Assembly (NCBI GenBank): GCA_020744225.1
Contig: JAGMWG010000020.1
Location: 434,001-498,000, forward strand
Direction of reading: 5' to 3'
Length of the DNA: 64,000 nucleotides
From: Paraphoma chrysanthemicola
Taxonomy: Eukaryota > Ascomycota > Dothideomycetes > Pleosporales > Phaeosphaeriaceae
Shown: positions 45,003-56,014 of the stretch, in pieces
How positions within the stretch are numbered: the first letter of the stretch is position 1
Layout: every line of letters begins with the position of its first letter
The notes under the pieces: generated by a model
The model's input: the letters and a program-made list of their open reading frames with translations, nothing else
Told to the model about the DNA's origin: nothing
Databases searched by the model: none
Program-made: the position numbers and the translations under genes

Positions 45003-45685
45003 TTCTTGGTGGCAAAATGTGCGAAGATGCGCAAAGCTTGTGGTGCAAAATGGATGTCGCGGCGAGGGAGTGTGTGCATACGTGTTGAATGTTGTTCTTA
45101 GGGGGCGGTCCGCCTGTTCATAATTACTTCTCGCTGCATTGTTTCGAGGTCTGCAGGAATAAGTTCCCTCGCACCAACGTGAAACTACGGTGGCGCGCTC
45201 TGAACTGCTTAGACATTTGGCGCGGCTTTTCCACACCAGGTAAGCAGTGTGTATTCCACCATCTGTAGCTTGCCGTTCGAGACGTATTTGGCTTCAAGGG
45301 TGCCCCGTGTTCCTGGAATTGGTGGTGTCGCGACATGTCTGGCGTTAGCGTCGTCATGTTCTGTCAATGTGAGTTTCAGCGCAACGACGCTGGCGTTTGG
45401 TTTCAAGGGGTTCGCCTTTTCAGGCGAGAGTGAAAAGCACATGACGCAATGTGCAATGCTTTGCAGAGAGTAATACTGGGTGTAGCTGGGGCACCAGGGA
45501 CTGTGTTGCAGGCTAAGATGTTCAATTGTTTTTGTGGTTTCTTGTCCGTCGAGAGCGGAGAGTATATTACAATGCGCTTGAAATTCAGCACTACTCAGTG
45601 CATGCGTTCTTACCACAAGGCCGAGACTGGATCTATCAACGCAGTTGCGCGTGTTGCTTCGTTCTAATCGGCTTGTCCCAGGCGA
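45003..45685. other. Intergenic, no supported gene
   Basis: Overlapping short frames on both strands without recognisable content; holds the promoter of the coiled-coil protein gene and the 3' region of the GHITM-like gene. Confidence 0.4.
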
Positions 45686-46757
45686 CTACTTTCTCCTATT
45701 CTGGCTCATACCAAGGATCTGTACCATTCGGATGAAAATGTTAATGAAGTCCAGCTCCAACGAGATGGCTTCGTTGACCGGGTCCTTGCGGATGAGACCT
45801 TGCTCTGCCATGCGCGCGTGGTGCAGCACCTTTTGTACGTCGTAAAGAGTAAAGCCACCGAACACGGCGAGACCACCGTATAGCCAAATGTTCTCGGTGA
45901 ACATCAGCGTGCGAGCAGCGGTGGCGGGAAGTACAAGGGGCGCGAAGCCAGAGAGGGCGACGATGGCGACACCGGCGAGGAGAGGGCCTCCGAGGTAGAG
46001 GTACTTGTCAGTCTTTGCGGTAGCACCGACAAAGGCAAGCGAGCCCATGAGACCGGCAGTGTATAGCCCGGCGCGAGCGAGGATAGCAGGGTTCATGAAG
46101 AAGAGCGGCGACAGGAGGAGGGCTTGAGTGACGTTGAAGGCAGACCAAAGTGCGTACTTTTGGACGTAGCTGGAGATGTCAGTGTTACCATCGTGGGCCA
46201 TGTAGCTCGAGAACTCACTTGTTTGGGTTGGTGGCCATGGTGCCATACATGGTTCCGATGCTGCCAACGAGACCGACGCCGAGAACAAGCCATGGATTTG
46301 CGCTCATCAGCCTGAAGCTCCAACCGTTGGCGTGCAGTGTGCGCGCAGCGATGCCGATCATGCCAACACCGAGTCCGGTGTGCATGAAGGTGTCGTTGAG
46401 ATATGCACGCTCAAACGGAGGCATGCCACCATCTTCGCGCGTCTCCCGGTTGAAGACGAGGTTGATTGCCAGTAGTGTTCCCGCGAAGATGGCGCCGCCA
46501 TAGAGAAGTCGCTGTCGCAAGTCCCCTTGGGCCGCGGGATTGTAAGCAGCTTGTTGGTATGAGCGGCGGAAGGCCTGGCGAAATATGGACACGTTCTGTG
46601 TGGTTGAGACAGCGGGTTTGGTCGACTTGAAGAAGTGCGGGTGTTGCTTGAGTGGCGTGTTGTGGAAAGCGCGGATGGTGATGGATTGCGATGACTTTGG
46701 TGCTACCTGCCTCAGCGTCGCCGTAATGGCAAAGGGCCTCCGTAGCAGGAACGCCAT
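45686..46757 (-). CDS. Mitochondrial Bax inhibitor-1 / GHITM-like protein
   Basis: Exons 46757-46219 and 46169-45686, 49-bp intron; 340 residues. The start MAFLLRRPFAITATLRQV gives an Arg-rich, acid-free mitochondrial presequence; a longer frame to 46886 lacks such a start. Multiple hydrophobic segments follow: LLYGGAIFAGTLLAINLVF, the helix pair around GVGMIGIAARTLHANGW, and after the splice (TNPN|NYVQKYALW) a run of helices. The UPF0005 signature-like end is GGFTLYDVQKVLHHARMAEQ followed by an aspartate-containing SLELDFINIFIRMVQILG. This pattern is typical of the GHITM/MICS1 branch of the Bax inhibitor-1 family in the inner mitochondrial membrane, linked to cristae organisation and ion/proton exchange in animals. 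The assignment is motif recognition; activity in fungi is not established. Confidence 0.85.
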
Positions 46758-48923
46758 GGTGTGTGTTTGCGCCGACAATGTGTGGTGTTGATGGCGATGC
46801 AAGAAATGGCGGATCGAAGTAGGCGATGCGATGCGACGGCGAGTATATGACGTGAGTGGTGGAACACTCGAGAACGGCCTTGGCATCGGATGCGTCCGTT
46901 AACTCCGCATTGCAAACCAAACTGCGCCTGCGAGAACACGCGATGCAGGAACCCACGTGCGAATCAGTCGTGCGTAGATCCGTATATCGCCCGTCTGGTG
47001 CCGGAATCTGACGATAGTCTTTCCCGAGACTTACGAGTTCTGCCTCAAGAGTGTTCCCTTTTGACGAATTCTAGTGATTGTTTCCTTCATGCTCATCACT
47101 AGCTGCAGCAGCAACGTCCGCTTCCACTACCTGAGTATACTCTCTGCAGATGTTTAGCGTGTAACTGATATAGGATCTTCTGTGGCAGAGCATACCTTTA
47201 ACCTATTGCTCAAGTATATTGTTTTCTCTGTTTCAGTCGAAGTGATCACCAAGGTTTTCGATCCCAATGCGGGTCTGGCGATCGCTCACCCGTCGTACAT
47301 ATATTATCCCTTTTCCTCGCAAAGTCACAAATCCAAATCTCCTCATAGACGCCAGTTCATCACCAGTTAGCAATTCTAGCAGATTAATTTCCTACCCGGT
47401 GTTTTCTTCGGCGGTATTGCCGGCTTTTGGACCTCCACTGCTTGTCAAGAACGTTCTGCAAGCATGTTCTTCCTGATCTCGAGAAGCTGTGAAGAGATCG
47501 CAGCCTGATACTCTTCCGAAGACTTCACATGCGTATCCACGATCTCCAATTGTCTTACGCCTGCTGTCGAAGACTCACCGCTGTTGTGCGGTTGAGCCTC
47601 TGGCCTCCACTCTTGAGTCGCTTGCGCAGTTCGACTGTCGTCATGGTGCTGAAGTCTTGGGCGGTAGCTGATTGAAGCTCATAGCGTCAAGAAACCGTGG
47701 CGATGACGCGTTCGAAGACCTGCTGCGAATCGATTCTTACTGGGGGAGGCATTGGTAATGGTCCGCAACCCCTTCTCACACTCGATGGATATACTGGCTT
47801 GGGCAGCCGATCGCTTGTAACGATGGGTCTTCAACTTGATGCGGTGTTGCAGCAAGGATTCTGCACGGTTCTGAGCAGCTCACATACCTTTGTGGTCAGT
47901 GTTTGCTGTCACAGTCACTGGCTTGCCGACATCATCCATTAAAAATGCTTCGATGCTTCCCGCTTAATCATGAAAGACAAGTCGTATGTTACAGCTTGAA
48001 TCACTAGTGCTGACTCGAAATAGTGTTCTGGAAACGAAGTCACACTGTATCCCCTTGACATCTCACACATCGTCCACGCTGCTTGTCTAGATATCGAAGC
48101 ATAAGCAGCCCCGTTCGATGATCGATCTAGGGCAGTTTCATCTCAGAGTCAATCTCAGTACCATAAAGACTCTATATCCATTGCCCTGATGTTCTTCACT
48201 TTATTTTCAAACTCAGAACCTCCTTCAAGCACACGTAGTGTTGCTAACTTGTGATCGACCCGAAAGGGCTAGCGCACGTGCTCCAATCAGGCGGATGGAA
48301 TGTATGACATTCGGGTCACCTTCTCTTCGTCCTCGATCAGCTTCTTCGTGATCGAACTGCGTCTCGTGATGCCATTGATGTTCAACACTGCACCTGGGCA
48401 ACCTTGCAAGACCTTCTTCGCTGTTCGTCTATGCGCATCTTCTAATCATGAAGCTGTACTTATGACGACACGCCCGTCCCAGTATCATACGCAGATAGCA
48501 CCTCACCGCCAAATACACCTCTGCCATCAGACCCTGATCGACTCTCATCCCGCGCCCATGTGCGGGGAGAAGAACCGAGCGCCCAGTGGGGTCGTCTGCC
48601 CGCGTGTGGCTTGCAGCGCCCAGAGCGACCCAGGCATGCACAATGATCACACTGGGCATGCACACAGCCCACTGCTGCCCTGCCACGCAGCGCGAAGCTT
48701 CCAAAGCAGAGGCGGGCTCCACCGAAATCAGATTTTGCGCTAAGAGCGAGGCTTATTGGGGCGATGACCTCACCGGACTCAGTAATATCGTGTGACAGGG
48801 TGCCAGGCAGTCGCAGTGCCCAGCCGGGGCCGCCTTTAAGTGCACCGCGGGCTGCCAGGGACATGCTACCACACTTCAACTGTTCCTGACTATCACCAAC
48901 CTTCGCTCCAGCCTTCCACCAAC
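46758..48923. other. 2.2-kb stretch without a supported gene
   Basis: Short frames on both strands, none with family motifs or matching splice signals. The part from about 48.4 kb is GC-richer and makes long overlapping chance frames on both strands (for example minus 48460-48999). It includes the promoters of the flanking divergent genes. No repeat, tRNA or TE signature seen. Confidence 0.45.
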
Positions 48924-49967
48924 ATGGGACGCCGCGACAGAGACGAAGCACCGCTGCCACCGCCCCCACCCATGGGCCAGCGCCGTGAGTCGACTTCACG
49001 TGTCAGATGGGATGATGCATCACTAAACGAGCCAGCTGCAGAGCCGACATACCACTTTGAGAACTACGAGGATGGCAAGCCCAAGTGGGCGCCCGATGTC
49101 GATAACCAGCGAGACTACCGCGACTATCGCGACAGCCGACGGGAGCAGCGTCGCCCACGGAGAGATCGCGACCGCGATGATCGAAGAGACGACCCATATG
49201 CGAATGCCCCGCCTCCACCTCGTCCTTCACCCCCTCCCCCACCGCCGCCAGGAGGTGCACCTCCTCCGCCGTATGCAGCGCCACCGCCGATGAATGCGCC
49301 GCCGCCGCCAATGCCAGGTACGATACATATACAGGCCATCATGTCAGGAAGCTTACCCTATGTAGATGCCCGCGCGCACCGACCCCGCCGACGAAAATCC
49401 TACTCTTCAGAATCCGATTCAGACTCTCCACCACCGCCCCGAAGATCCGGCCGACGGGAAGACGACAGACGCCGGGATCGCCGCCGCGAGCATGATTCGT
49501 ACGACTCTTATGATGAGCACTATCCTCCCCGCCGGCCCCGCGACGATAAGGGAAGGGATCGAGGTGGATACGTGAGCGACAACCGCCACAATCGCCCGCG
49601 TAACGACGACCGGGACCGCGACCGACGAGACCGCCCCCGCGATGACCGAGACCGACGCGACAGGTCGCGAGATGATCGTGACCGGAAAGACCGACGCCGC
49701 GGCGACCCGTACGACGACATGTTCAATTCACGACGAGACTCGCGACGCGACCCGCGCTATGATGACCGAGACAGACGGGATCGCTACGATGACGACAGAC
49801 ATCGTGATCGCGCGCGAAGCGGCGGACGGGCCGTGGGCAAGCCTGGCCAACCTGAATGGCAGCGCCAAGCCATGACCATGTTCAAGGAATATGCGTTGCC
49901 TGTGATCAAGAAGGAGGGTACGAGGTACATTGCCAAGCAGATGGGCAGCTTTGGATCGAAGCGTTGA
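48924..49967 (+). CDS. Arg/Asp/Pro-rich low-complexity protein with short conserved-looking C-terminus
   Basis: About 331-347 residues depending on splicing. A 48-bp segment (49318-49365) has a GTACGA donor and TGTAG end and is a multiple of three. Its translation (IHIQAIMSGSLPYV) is wholly unlike the flanking proline and arginine tracts, so it is probably an intron; removal gives PPMP|DARAHRPRRRK. Layout: MGRRDRDEAP start, a WDDASLNEPAAEPTYHFENY island, RD-repeats, a polyproline tract, then long Arg/Asp dipeptide runs like SR/RD splicing-associated proteins. The ordered end reads EWQRQAMTMFKEYALPVIKK, then KQMGSFGSKR. RNA-linked function is an inference from composition. The start at 48924 matches the clean MGRRDRDE beginning; an earlier in-frame ATG (48840) is less likely. 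Confidence 0.6.
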   Translation: MGRRDRDEAPLPPPPPMGQRRESTSRVRWDDASLNEPAAEPTYHFENYEDGKPKWAPDVDNQRDYRDYRDSRREQRRPRRDRDRDDRRDDPYANAPPPPRPSPPPPPPPGGAPPPPYAAPPPMNAPPPPMPGTIHIQAIMSGSLPYVDARAHRPRRRKSYSSESDSDSPPPPRRSGRREDDRRRDRRREHDSYDSYDEHYPPRRPRDDKGRDRGGYVSDNRHNRPRNDDRDRDRRDRPRDDRDRRDRSRDDRDRKDRRRGDPYDDMFNSRRDSRRDPRYDDRDRRDRYDDDRHRDRARSGGRAVGKPGQPEWQRQAMTMFKEYALPVIKKEGTRYIAKQMGSFGSKR

Positions 49968-50312
49968 GATGTGCTTTGGTACAGTCTCTTAGGTTTGAGT
50001 TCTTCTTATTGATATCATGGGGCGGGTTCTCTTGCATTCGGAGTTGGTGTCTACTGGATCAACGAACAATCACGACAAATAGATGGCATTAGCGTCTTGC
50101 AAGCATTTGCTCAATATAGAGCGCATATACAATTTTATCATAATGACTACATGAACAAACACCCGGATCACTTTTGAGCCGCATTTGGAAGACACCAACT
50201 GGAAGGAACGTGCAGTGAGCGTGACGTCACGTCATCCCATCGTACACTCCACCATTACACGCAACACCTCAACTCTAAGGACAGCTAGGAACATAATCAC
50301 CAGAATACAGCC
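49968..50312. other. Intergenic
   Basis: Head-to-tail spacer on the plus strand; nothing coding seen. Confidence 0.4.
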
Positions 50313-50724
50313 ATGGTTTCAACACGCAGCAAAACAGCACAAACCCACCTCGAAGACTTCACTTCCAATCGTACCCCTCACAAACACAAACTAACAACCC
50401 AATCCTCACCACCTAAGCCCAACACGTCAAAGAAACGCAAATTAGCCACTAATCCATCAACCACACCACCCGCAAAGCGCACAAAACCCACATCCAACAA
50501 TCCCAAGTCCGCAAATACCGAGGCGGCCAAGGAGACGAAGATTGTGATCAATCGCGGCCCAGTCTTACACCTCTGGTCCGCATGCGTCACGCACCTTCTC
50601 TACCCGGATCTAGACTGGGAAACATGTCTCAGCGCGGGATCGGCGATTAGTTCGATTTGCGCGATTGCGAAGGGGAGGAGGATTGGGAGTGTACCTGAGA
50701 AGGATGATGGGGATGACAAGGACG

Positions 50725-50756
<32 letters not shown>

Positions 50757-51098
50757 AGTAATGGTAAGGAGTCAGAGGGAGTGGAGAGGGTAAAGGTCAT
50801 GCAATTCGATTTAAGATTGAAAGATGGATTGGTTGATTTTGGCACGGATGCAAAAGCGAAGGGGAAGGCTGGCGGGGAGGAAGGACTGAAGAGGAAGTTT
50901 GGGGAGGAGGAGTATGGCGTTGTTAAAAGTGTTTTTGGGGAGGTGTTGGGTGGATGGAAAGGGAGGGAGGAAGAAGTGCAACAAAGGGGGTTTGGGTGGT
51001 ATGAGCGGTTCAGACCGGATGTGAGTCAGGGGCAGAAAGGGTGGGGGAGGAAAGGGGAGTTGGATTTGGGGAAGGTGAGGAGTGTGGTGGGGGAGTAG
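50313..51098 (+). CDS. Unrecognised Lys-rich nuclear-type protein with poly-Lys run
   Basis: Single exon, 261 residues. Basic N-terminal 70 residues (SKKRKLA, PPAKRTKP) look like nuclear localisation signals. A globular island follows (about residues 76-122, INRGPVLHLWSACVTHLLY onward to AIAKGRRIGSV), then a (AAG)10 run at 50727-50756 encoding ten lysines, a linker, and an end containing GFGWYERFRPDVSQGQKGWG. The island resembles a small helical domain I have seen in uncharacterised fungal and bacterial proteins (N-R-x-P-V-L-x-L-W pattern), but I cannot give a function. The trinucleotide run is a candidate for length variation. Confidence 0.6.
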
Positions 51099-51263
51099 GG
51101 ATTGGGTTGGTGGGGATTGGGGAGAGAAGAAGGGTAATGCAGATTCTGCCCGTAGGAAATTGAGAGGGACATATTGCATGTAAGCGTATTGATTGTATAC
51201 CAGATAATAGTGTTCGTAATCGTCGTTAGTGCTTGATGCTAGGAAACAATCCTATCTCCCGTT

Positions 51264-52850
51264 CTAGTTGCTGTACAAACTGACTTCATCAGACGCGCGT
51301 GAAGAAGTGTCGTCCAAGTCAACTTGGGCTTCTATATTGATGAAGGCTGCCCGCGGCGGCGTAACGTACCGGTCGCTGAATCCGTCACTTCCAAATCCTG
51401 TCTCCTCCTCCTCAATGACGATCTCCACTCCAATCCTAGAGAATCGCATCACAAGCGGTGCCCAGTCGTAGTCTAAATCCTGAGCTTCGATGTGAATCCG
51501 GAAAGTTTTGAGCTGAGGAGTATACGTAGAACACTGAGATACCAGTTCTTCGTCGAGGCCGTCAAGCGCTTGGACGTCTTCCAACCTCCTACGAATGACA
51601 ACATGAAGTGTCTGTAGAGTTGATGGAAGCCTGTGAGCGAAGGGGGCAAGCGGAAGTAGCGGCTGCGTATCTGCGATATTGCCAAGCGGACAGTGAATAT
51701 ATTTTAGAGCCGGGAAATCTCGCAGTCCTGCATGCAGGAACAGACAGCCACTGGGCCATCCGGCTCCATCGTTATCGCACGCCAGGGAGAATCTCTCTAT
51801 CGTACTTTTCTGGCATGCAACTATCTCGATCAGACTCGAGCTTTCCAATTCAAACTGTTCGTCGAAATCATCGAAGGCAGGGTAATAAGTTAGATCAGAA
51901 TTCACTCCATAGTGTAGCGATTTTAGTCCCCGCGCCGACGCAATCAAGACTCCCATATAGTCCATGGGAAAGAAGCAAAGGTCGAGGATTAACTCATTGA
52001 GATCGTTGCATCGCGCCGGAATGCGCTTTTGCAAAGCCTCTGCGCTCTCTGTGCCGCGGCCGTCCGCAGTCTTGATTGAAAGCACGCGTAGCGATGGAAT
52101 ATGGAAGACGGGAGCCATGTCCATGAGGCTCGTTTCGGGGAGCTCAATGTCGAGGTTATGGAGGTTCTCAAATCGATGTAGTTTGCTAGGCCTGATGGGG
52201 TTGGTTGTGGCGCGCTTGAAAATCCTGTGGCATTTGGACGGTGGATATATATTCTTCTCCTGTTGATGCCCGTGGCTGATTTTCAACAACTTCAGGCTCG
52301 GCAGATGTATGAGTACAGCTGAATATATAGTTTCCAGCTCAGCTGATTTTGCGTTACATTCTCTCGCCCATCTCTTCCAGTCTGAGATGCCGAGCGATCT
52401 CAGGCCTTCTTTGATGATCTTCTTGTCCTGTGCGGTAGGCATGTGGCGTTCGCGTTCGCAGTGCGCAAAGTCTCCGAATGTAACCTGTACATTCTGAACC
52501 ATGCGTGCGAGATGAGGACTGGTGATAACTGTGCGAAGGAACAGATACGGTTCGCAGAAGAAGCTGTTGTACGTGGTGTAGAGCAATTCGGCGACCATAC
52601 GATGAAAACGTCGGTTTGTGAGCGAGAGACTAAATACAGTCTCCAACTGAAAGTTCTCCAGGTCTATTCCAGGGATGTAGTCCAAGATCATGAGAAGCAG
52701 TTCATCGGGTAAATCGTTGATGGTGGCATACTTCTCGGAGATAGGAAGCGGCCCGCTCTTCGTGTGCTGTTTGCCTTTGAGCCTCTTGCTCCGACGGGGA
52801 AGTTCGTCGGATGCCAGAGGTGGGAAATCGTGGCTGCTAAACTTTGGCAT
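51264..52850 (-). CDS. F-box-like protein with LRR-like C-terminal region
   Basis: Single exon; 528 residues from the ATG at 52850 (MPKFSSHDFPPL). The frame continues to 53012 and an earlier start is possible. After a basic patch (RRSKRLKGK), an F-box-like motif INDLPDELLLMILDYIPGID is followed by SLSLTNRRFHRMVAELLY (about residues 45-95). The rest shows repeated leucine-spaced strands (LPSLKLLKISHG, LHNLDIELPE, LRVLSIKT, LNELILDLCF, LKSLHYGV) as in LRR-like F-box proteins. It probably acts as a substrate receptor for an SCF-type ubiquitin ligase; the target is unknown. Such genes are numerous and variable in filamentous fungi. Confidence 0.7.
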   Translation of the reverse strand: MPKFSSHDFPPLASDELPRRSKRLKGKQHTKSGPLPISEKYATINDLPDELLLMILDYIPGIDLENFQLETVFSLSLTNRRFHRMVAELLYTTYNSFFCEPYLFLRTVITSPHLARMVQNVQVTFGDFAHCERERHMPTAQDKKIIKEGLRSLGISDWKRWARECNAKSAELETIYSAVLIHLPSLKLLKISHGHQQEKNIYPPSKCHRIFKRATTNPIRPSKLHRFENLHNLDIELPETSLMDMAPVFHIPSLRVLSIKTADGRGTESAEALQKRIPARCNDLNELILDLCFFPMDYMGVLIASARGLKSLHYGVNSDLTYYPAFDDFDEQFELESSSLIEIVACQKSTIERFSLACDNDGAGWPSGCLFLHAGLRDFPALKYIHCPLGNIADTQPLLPLAPFAHRLPSTLQTLHVVIRRRLEDVQALDGLDEELVSQCSTYTPQLKTFRIHIEAQDLDYDWAPLVMRFSRIGVEIVIEEEETGFGSDGFSDRYVTPPRAAFINIEAQVDLDDTSSRASDEVSLYSN

Positions 52851-53270
52851 CTCGTTGTGCTGCGCTGGCGTGGTCGGAGTGGAGAAGTCGGCATTCGGGA
52901 AGGTGTAAGTTACCCCGCTAGCGCCGTTGCACAGTTGTCCAGACAGCCAATGTACCCAGTGCGTCTCCACAAGCTCGAATGCACAATCTATCACTCCCGT
53001 CTCTTTACCCATGGGGTGGCGCCCGTTAGATTTGCCATTGGTGGAAGCACGCGAAACATCATGTCAAAAGATCCACTTGGTTGCATTGGGAAAGGATGCG
53101 CGCTTCCATCGCGAAAAGTCTTTGTAATGTGAAAACCCATTATTCCCGGGAAGAATGCCGACGCCCAATAATGTTAAGTGTAAAGATGTCCTCTGACTCC
53201 CACTGTCGCTACTTCTCCTGCGCGGTTGTCCTCTTACAACGCATCGCATTGAACTGAGAAGTATTTTGCG
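52851..53270. other. Divergent promoter region
   Basis: Between the F-box-like gene and the MCT-type transporter. If the longer F-box start (53012) is used, part of it is coding. Confidence 0.4.
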
Positions 53271-54707
53271 ATGATGATGGCCGCGGAAGGCGCCTCAGAC
53301 GCACACGACTCGGGAAAGGACGTCATCACAGACCCTCCACAGCGGAACATCAGAACATGGTCCAGTACTCGCGATAACGATATAGAGCAGATTGCAGAAG
53401 AGACTGAGCATCATCATGACGAGAAGCCACAAGAACAACGTGTCCCTGCTCTCACACGCATGCTCTCACGAAGATCGGCAGCATCAACATACATAGATCC
53501 TGGACCAGCACCTGACGGCGGAACAACGGCATGGATCCAGGTTCTATGCACCCATCTTACCATTTTCAATACATTCGGATTCTTCACTTCCTTTGGAGTC
53601 TATCAGACTTACTATGAGAACACACTAGGCATTGCACCTTCCACCATCTCCTGGATTGGGTCCATCCAAGTCTTTCTCCTTTTTGGCATTGGCACGTTCA
53701 CCGGCCGCGCCACAGATGCAGGGCTCTTCAGACCAGTCTATATTGCTGGCGCCGTGTTTCAAGTCATCGGCATATTCACCATGGCGGAAAGTACGAAGCT
53801 ATGGCAACTTTTCCTCTCGCAAGCCGTATGTCTCGGCATCGCAAACGGTCTACAATTCTGTCCATCTATGGCACTGGTATCGACCTACTTCCATAAGAGG
53901 CGCGCATTCGCACTCGGTATCACCGCCGTAGGCTCATGTACCGGCGGCGTCGTCTTCCCCATCATCGTTCAACAGTGTCTCCCGCGCTTCGGGTTTCCCT
54001 GGACAATCCGCATCATTGGGTTTATCATGGTATTCCTGAACATCATCAACATCGCCCTGTTCAAAACACGCCTACCACCACGCAAAACTGGGCCAATCGT
54101 GGACTGGGAGTCGTTCAAAGAGGCGCCGTACTCGCTTTACTGCGCCGGCATGTTCTTCTCCTTCTGGGGCTTGTACTTTGCGTTCTTCTACATCGGTTCT
54201 TACGGCCGCGACGTCCTGGGCGTGAGCTACCAGCAGTCCATCAATCTTCTTCTCGTGCAGATTTGCATGGGCTTCATATTCCGGCTCCTGCCTACATACT
54301 ACGCCGACAAGATTGGGAGTCTCAACGTCCTCACGCCGTTTGCGTTCATTTGCGGAATCATGATGTTTGGCTGGATTGGCATCAACTCCGTGGGCGCATT
54401 ATACTGTTTTGCTGTCATTTACGGATCGGCTAGCGCGGTGTTGCAGGCGCTCTGGCCGTCAATCATCGGGTCGATGAGTAAAGTACCAGATCCCCAGAAG
54501 GCGGGTGTGAGGATGGGAATGGCCTTTACCATTGTGAGCTTTTCGAGCTTCACTGGGCCGCCGTTGGCGGGTGCGTTGATTCAGGTGAATAATGGGAGTT
54601 ATACATACGCGAATATTTGGGCGGGGACATCGTTCTTCATTGGTGGAGCGCTGTTGATCGCGACGAGGTTTGCGTTGGTGGGATGGAATTGGAGAGCGCG
54701 GATATGA
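53271..54707 (+). CDS. MFS transporter, monocarboxylate transporter-like (MCT) family
   Basis: Single exon, 478 residues. The N-terminal 80 residues are cytosolic with a His/Glu-rich patch. The family opening PDGGTTAWIQVLCTHLTIFN then begins helix 1. Twelve hydrophobic segments follow, including SFGVYQTYYENTLGIAPSTI with SWIGSIQVFLLFGIG, then GSCTGGVVFPIIVQQCLPRFGF before helix 6, and GMAFTIVSFSSFTGPPLAGALI near the end. This order is typical of fungal MCT-type proteins, several of which carry riboflavin, monocarboxylates or unknown substrates; the substrate here cannot be inferred. It has no intron and no cluster neighbours. An ATG one or two codons in (MMMAAE) is also possible. Confidence 0.88.
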   Translation: MMMAAEGASDAHDSGKDVITDPPQRNIRTWSSTRDNDIEQIAEETEHHHDEKPQEQRVPALTRMLSRRSAASTYIDPGPAPDGGTTAWIQVLCTHLTIFNTFGFFTSFGVYQTYYENTLGIAPSTISWIGSIQVFLLFGIGTFTGRATDAGLFRPVYIAGAVFQVIGIFTMAESTKLWQLFLSQAVCLGIANGLQFCPSMALVSTYFHKRRAFALGITAVGSCTGGVVFPIIVQQCLPRFGFPWTIRIIGFIMVFLNIINIALFKTRLPPRKTGPIVDWESFKEAPYSLYCAGMFFSFWGLYFAFFYIGSYGRDVLGVSYQQSINLLLVQICMGFIFRLLPTYYADKIGSLNVLTPFAFICGIMMFGWIGINSVGALYCFAVIYGSASAVLQALWPSIIGSMSKVPDPQKAGVRMGMAFTIVSFSSFTGPPLAGALIQVNNGSYTYANIWAGTSFFIGGALLIATRFALVGWNWRARI

Positions 54708-54982
54708 GTGGTAATTTTGCTCGGCTCGAGAAGTATTGAGGTTGCAATATTCCACGCATTTCAAGGCGCATTCGCATAGGGATAGATACACAAAGACTTG
54801 AACTTAATGTAACGAATGAGATGAATTTCGCTATGCACCTACGCCTGAGCCCAGCCCATGCTATGCAATGCTATGCGATCTGGACGAAAGGAAGTACAAC
54901 CATTTCAATCTAGAATCAACCGGAACTCCAAAGGAAATCACTGCATATGCCGCAGGGAGCAAAGCGACCCACAATCTTGGCT

Positions 54983-55192
54983 TCACACAGCTCCACCAGC
55001 ACCGCCTCCCGCCGCTCCACCTGACCCACCAACACCAGATGTAGCCCCAGTCTTGCCCGCCTTCCGCCGCATGCTCTTACTCCGATGAGAATAATAGTTC
55101 GATGGCTCCTTCATCTCCTCCTTATCCTGTCGTTCCTGACTTGGCTGCAGCTTGCCATGCGACGGCGCGAGCTTGCTTGCCTTGGAGCCCAT
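54983..55192 (-). CDS. Possible small N-myristoylated protein
   Basis: A 69-residue frame from the ATG at 55192 begins MGSKASKLAPSHG. A Gly at position 2 with Ser/Ala near position 6 is the N-myristoylation pattern. It ends in a Gly/Ala-rich tail. The same frame is open upstream to 55465 (160 residues) with Ser/Pro-rich sequence that could be leader or a longer N-terminus. Ascomycetes have small MGSKASK-starting proteins, but the remainder here does not clearly match what I remember. Weak call. Confidence 0.35.
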   Translation of the reverse strand: MGSKASKLAPSHGKLQPSQERQDKEEMKEPSNYYSHRSKSMRRKAGKTGATSGVGGSGGAAGGGAGGAV

Positions 55193-55685
55193 ATTGTGTT
55201 TGTGGTACGTTGACTCAGAGTTCTGCGAGATTTGTGCAAAGTACGATGTCTTTGGCACAGTATTGGGATTGTCGACAGCAGGTGTGGGTACAACGGAGGA
55301 TTGCGCGGTGTATGTGATGGGTGAGGTTGAGGTTGCAGAGTTTGGGTTGGAAGAAGTTGACGGCGGGATCGAATTCGTCGTCTGAATTGAGGGAGGAGAA
55401 TGTGGTGGAGATGCGGATGCAGGACGTTTGTTCTTGTTGGAGAGGATAATCACTCTTATAGACAAAATTAGTGAATGTTGGACAACTAGGCAGAAATGCG
55501 CTTCTCATATTGCGCGCAAGGCTGCAGTGTTGGGGATACTCACGGAGGAGCTGCAGGAAAGGGGTCAGGAGATTCTGGTCTGGTTTGTGTTGAAGCGCGG
55601 CCGCTTTTACGAGTACGAAAGTTATAGCGCGATGATGTAAAATTGTCTTGACTGTGTGAGCTTCAGCTGGATTTCACTGTGATGA
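55193..55685. other. Intergenic or upstream part of the small gene
   Basis: If the longer start at 55465 is used, 55193-55465 is coding; otherwise nothing is supported. Confidence 0.3.
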
Positions 55686-56014
55686 TCAAGGGTTGGCGTA
55701 CGACGGTTCAAATGACGTCGATTGTGGCTGAATCTCTGCAGGGTCTTGCGGTTCCTGATTGTGGCTGTGGGGCGCAGCCCGCACGTTGCCTGTTTGGGAC
55801 AGAATGATGATACTAGTTCGATATGGCAAGGTTAGCAGACTGTTGATAGTGGATGGGAATAGTGATGGGAAATATGATAGCTCAAAGGGATGCCTGCTGC
55901 TACTTACGGTGGCGCTGCTGGGGGTTCTGGGTCGGGGCCAGGTTTAGGATCAAGACTGCGGTTCCAAGATACGCGGGCGGAAGAATCGGCCTTAGACGGC
56001 GCTCGGCGCGGCAT
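55686..56014 (-). CDS. Possible small two-exon hypothetical protein
   Basis: The ATG at 56014 opens MPRRAPSKADSSARVSWNRS and a Pro-rich stretch, reaches a strong donor (GTAAGTAG, 55907 downwards) and rejoins at an AACAG acceptor before 55839. It stays open to a TGA at 55688-55686; exons 56014-55908 and 55839-55686 give 86 residues with correct frame. No family recognised. Support is only the good start, donor and frame. Confidence 0.3.

Noticed and set aside
45686..46288. Shorter single-exon Bax inhibitor-like protein beginning inside the intron
   Set aside because: The first part is the 49-bp intron and antisense-like sequence; the two-exon model has a proper mitochondrial start.
48460..48999. 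179-codon minus-strand frame and overlapping plus-strand frame at 48300-48743
   Set aside because: GC-rich chance frames; they overlap each other and the next gene's 5' end, with no motifs and no splice support.
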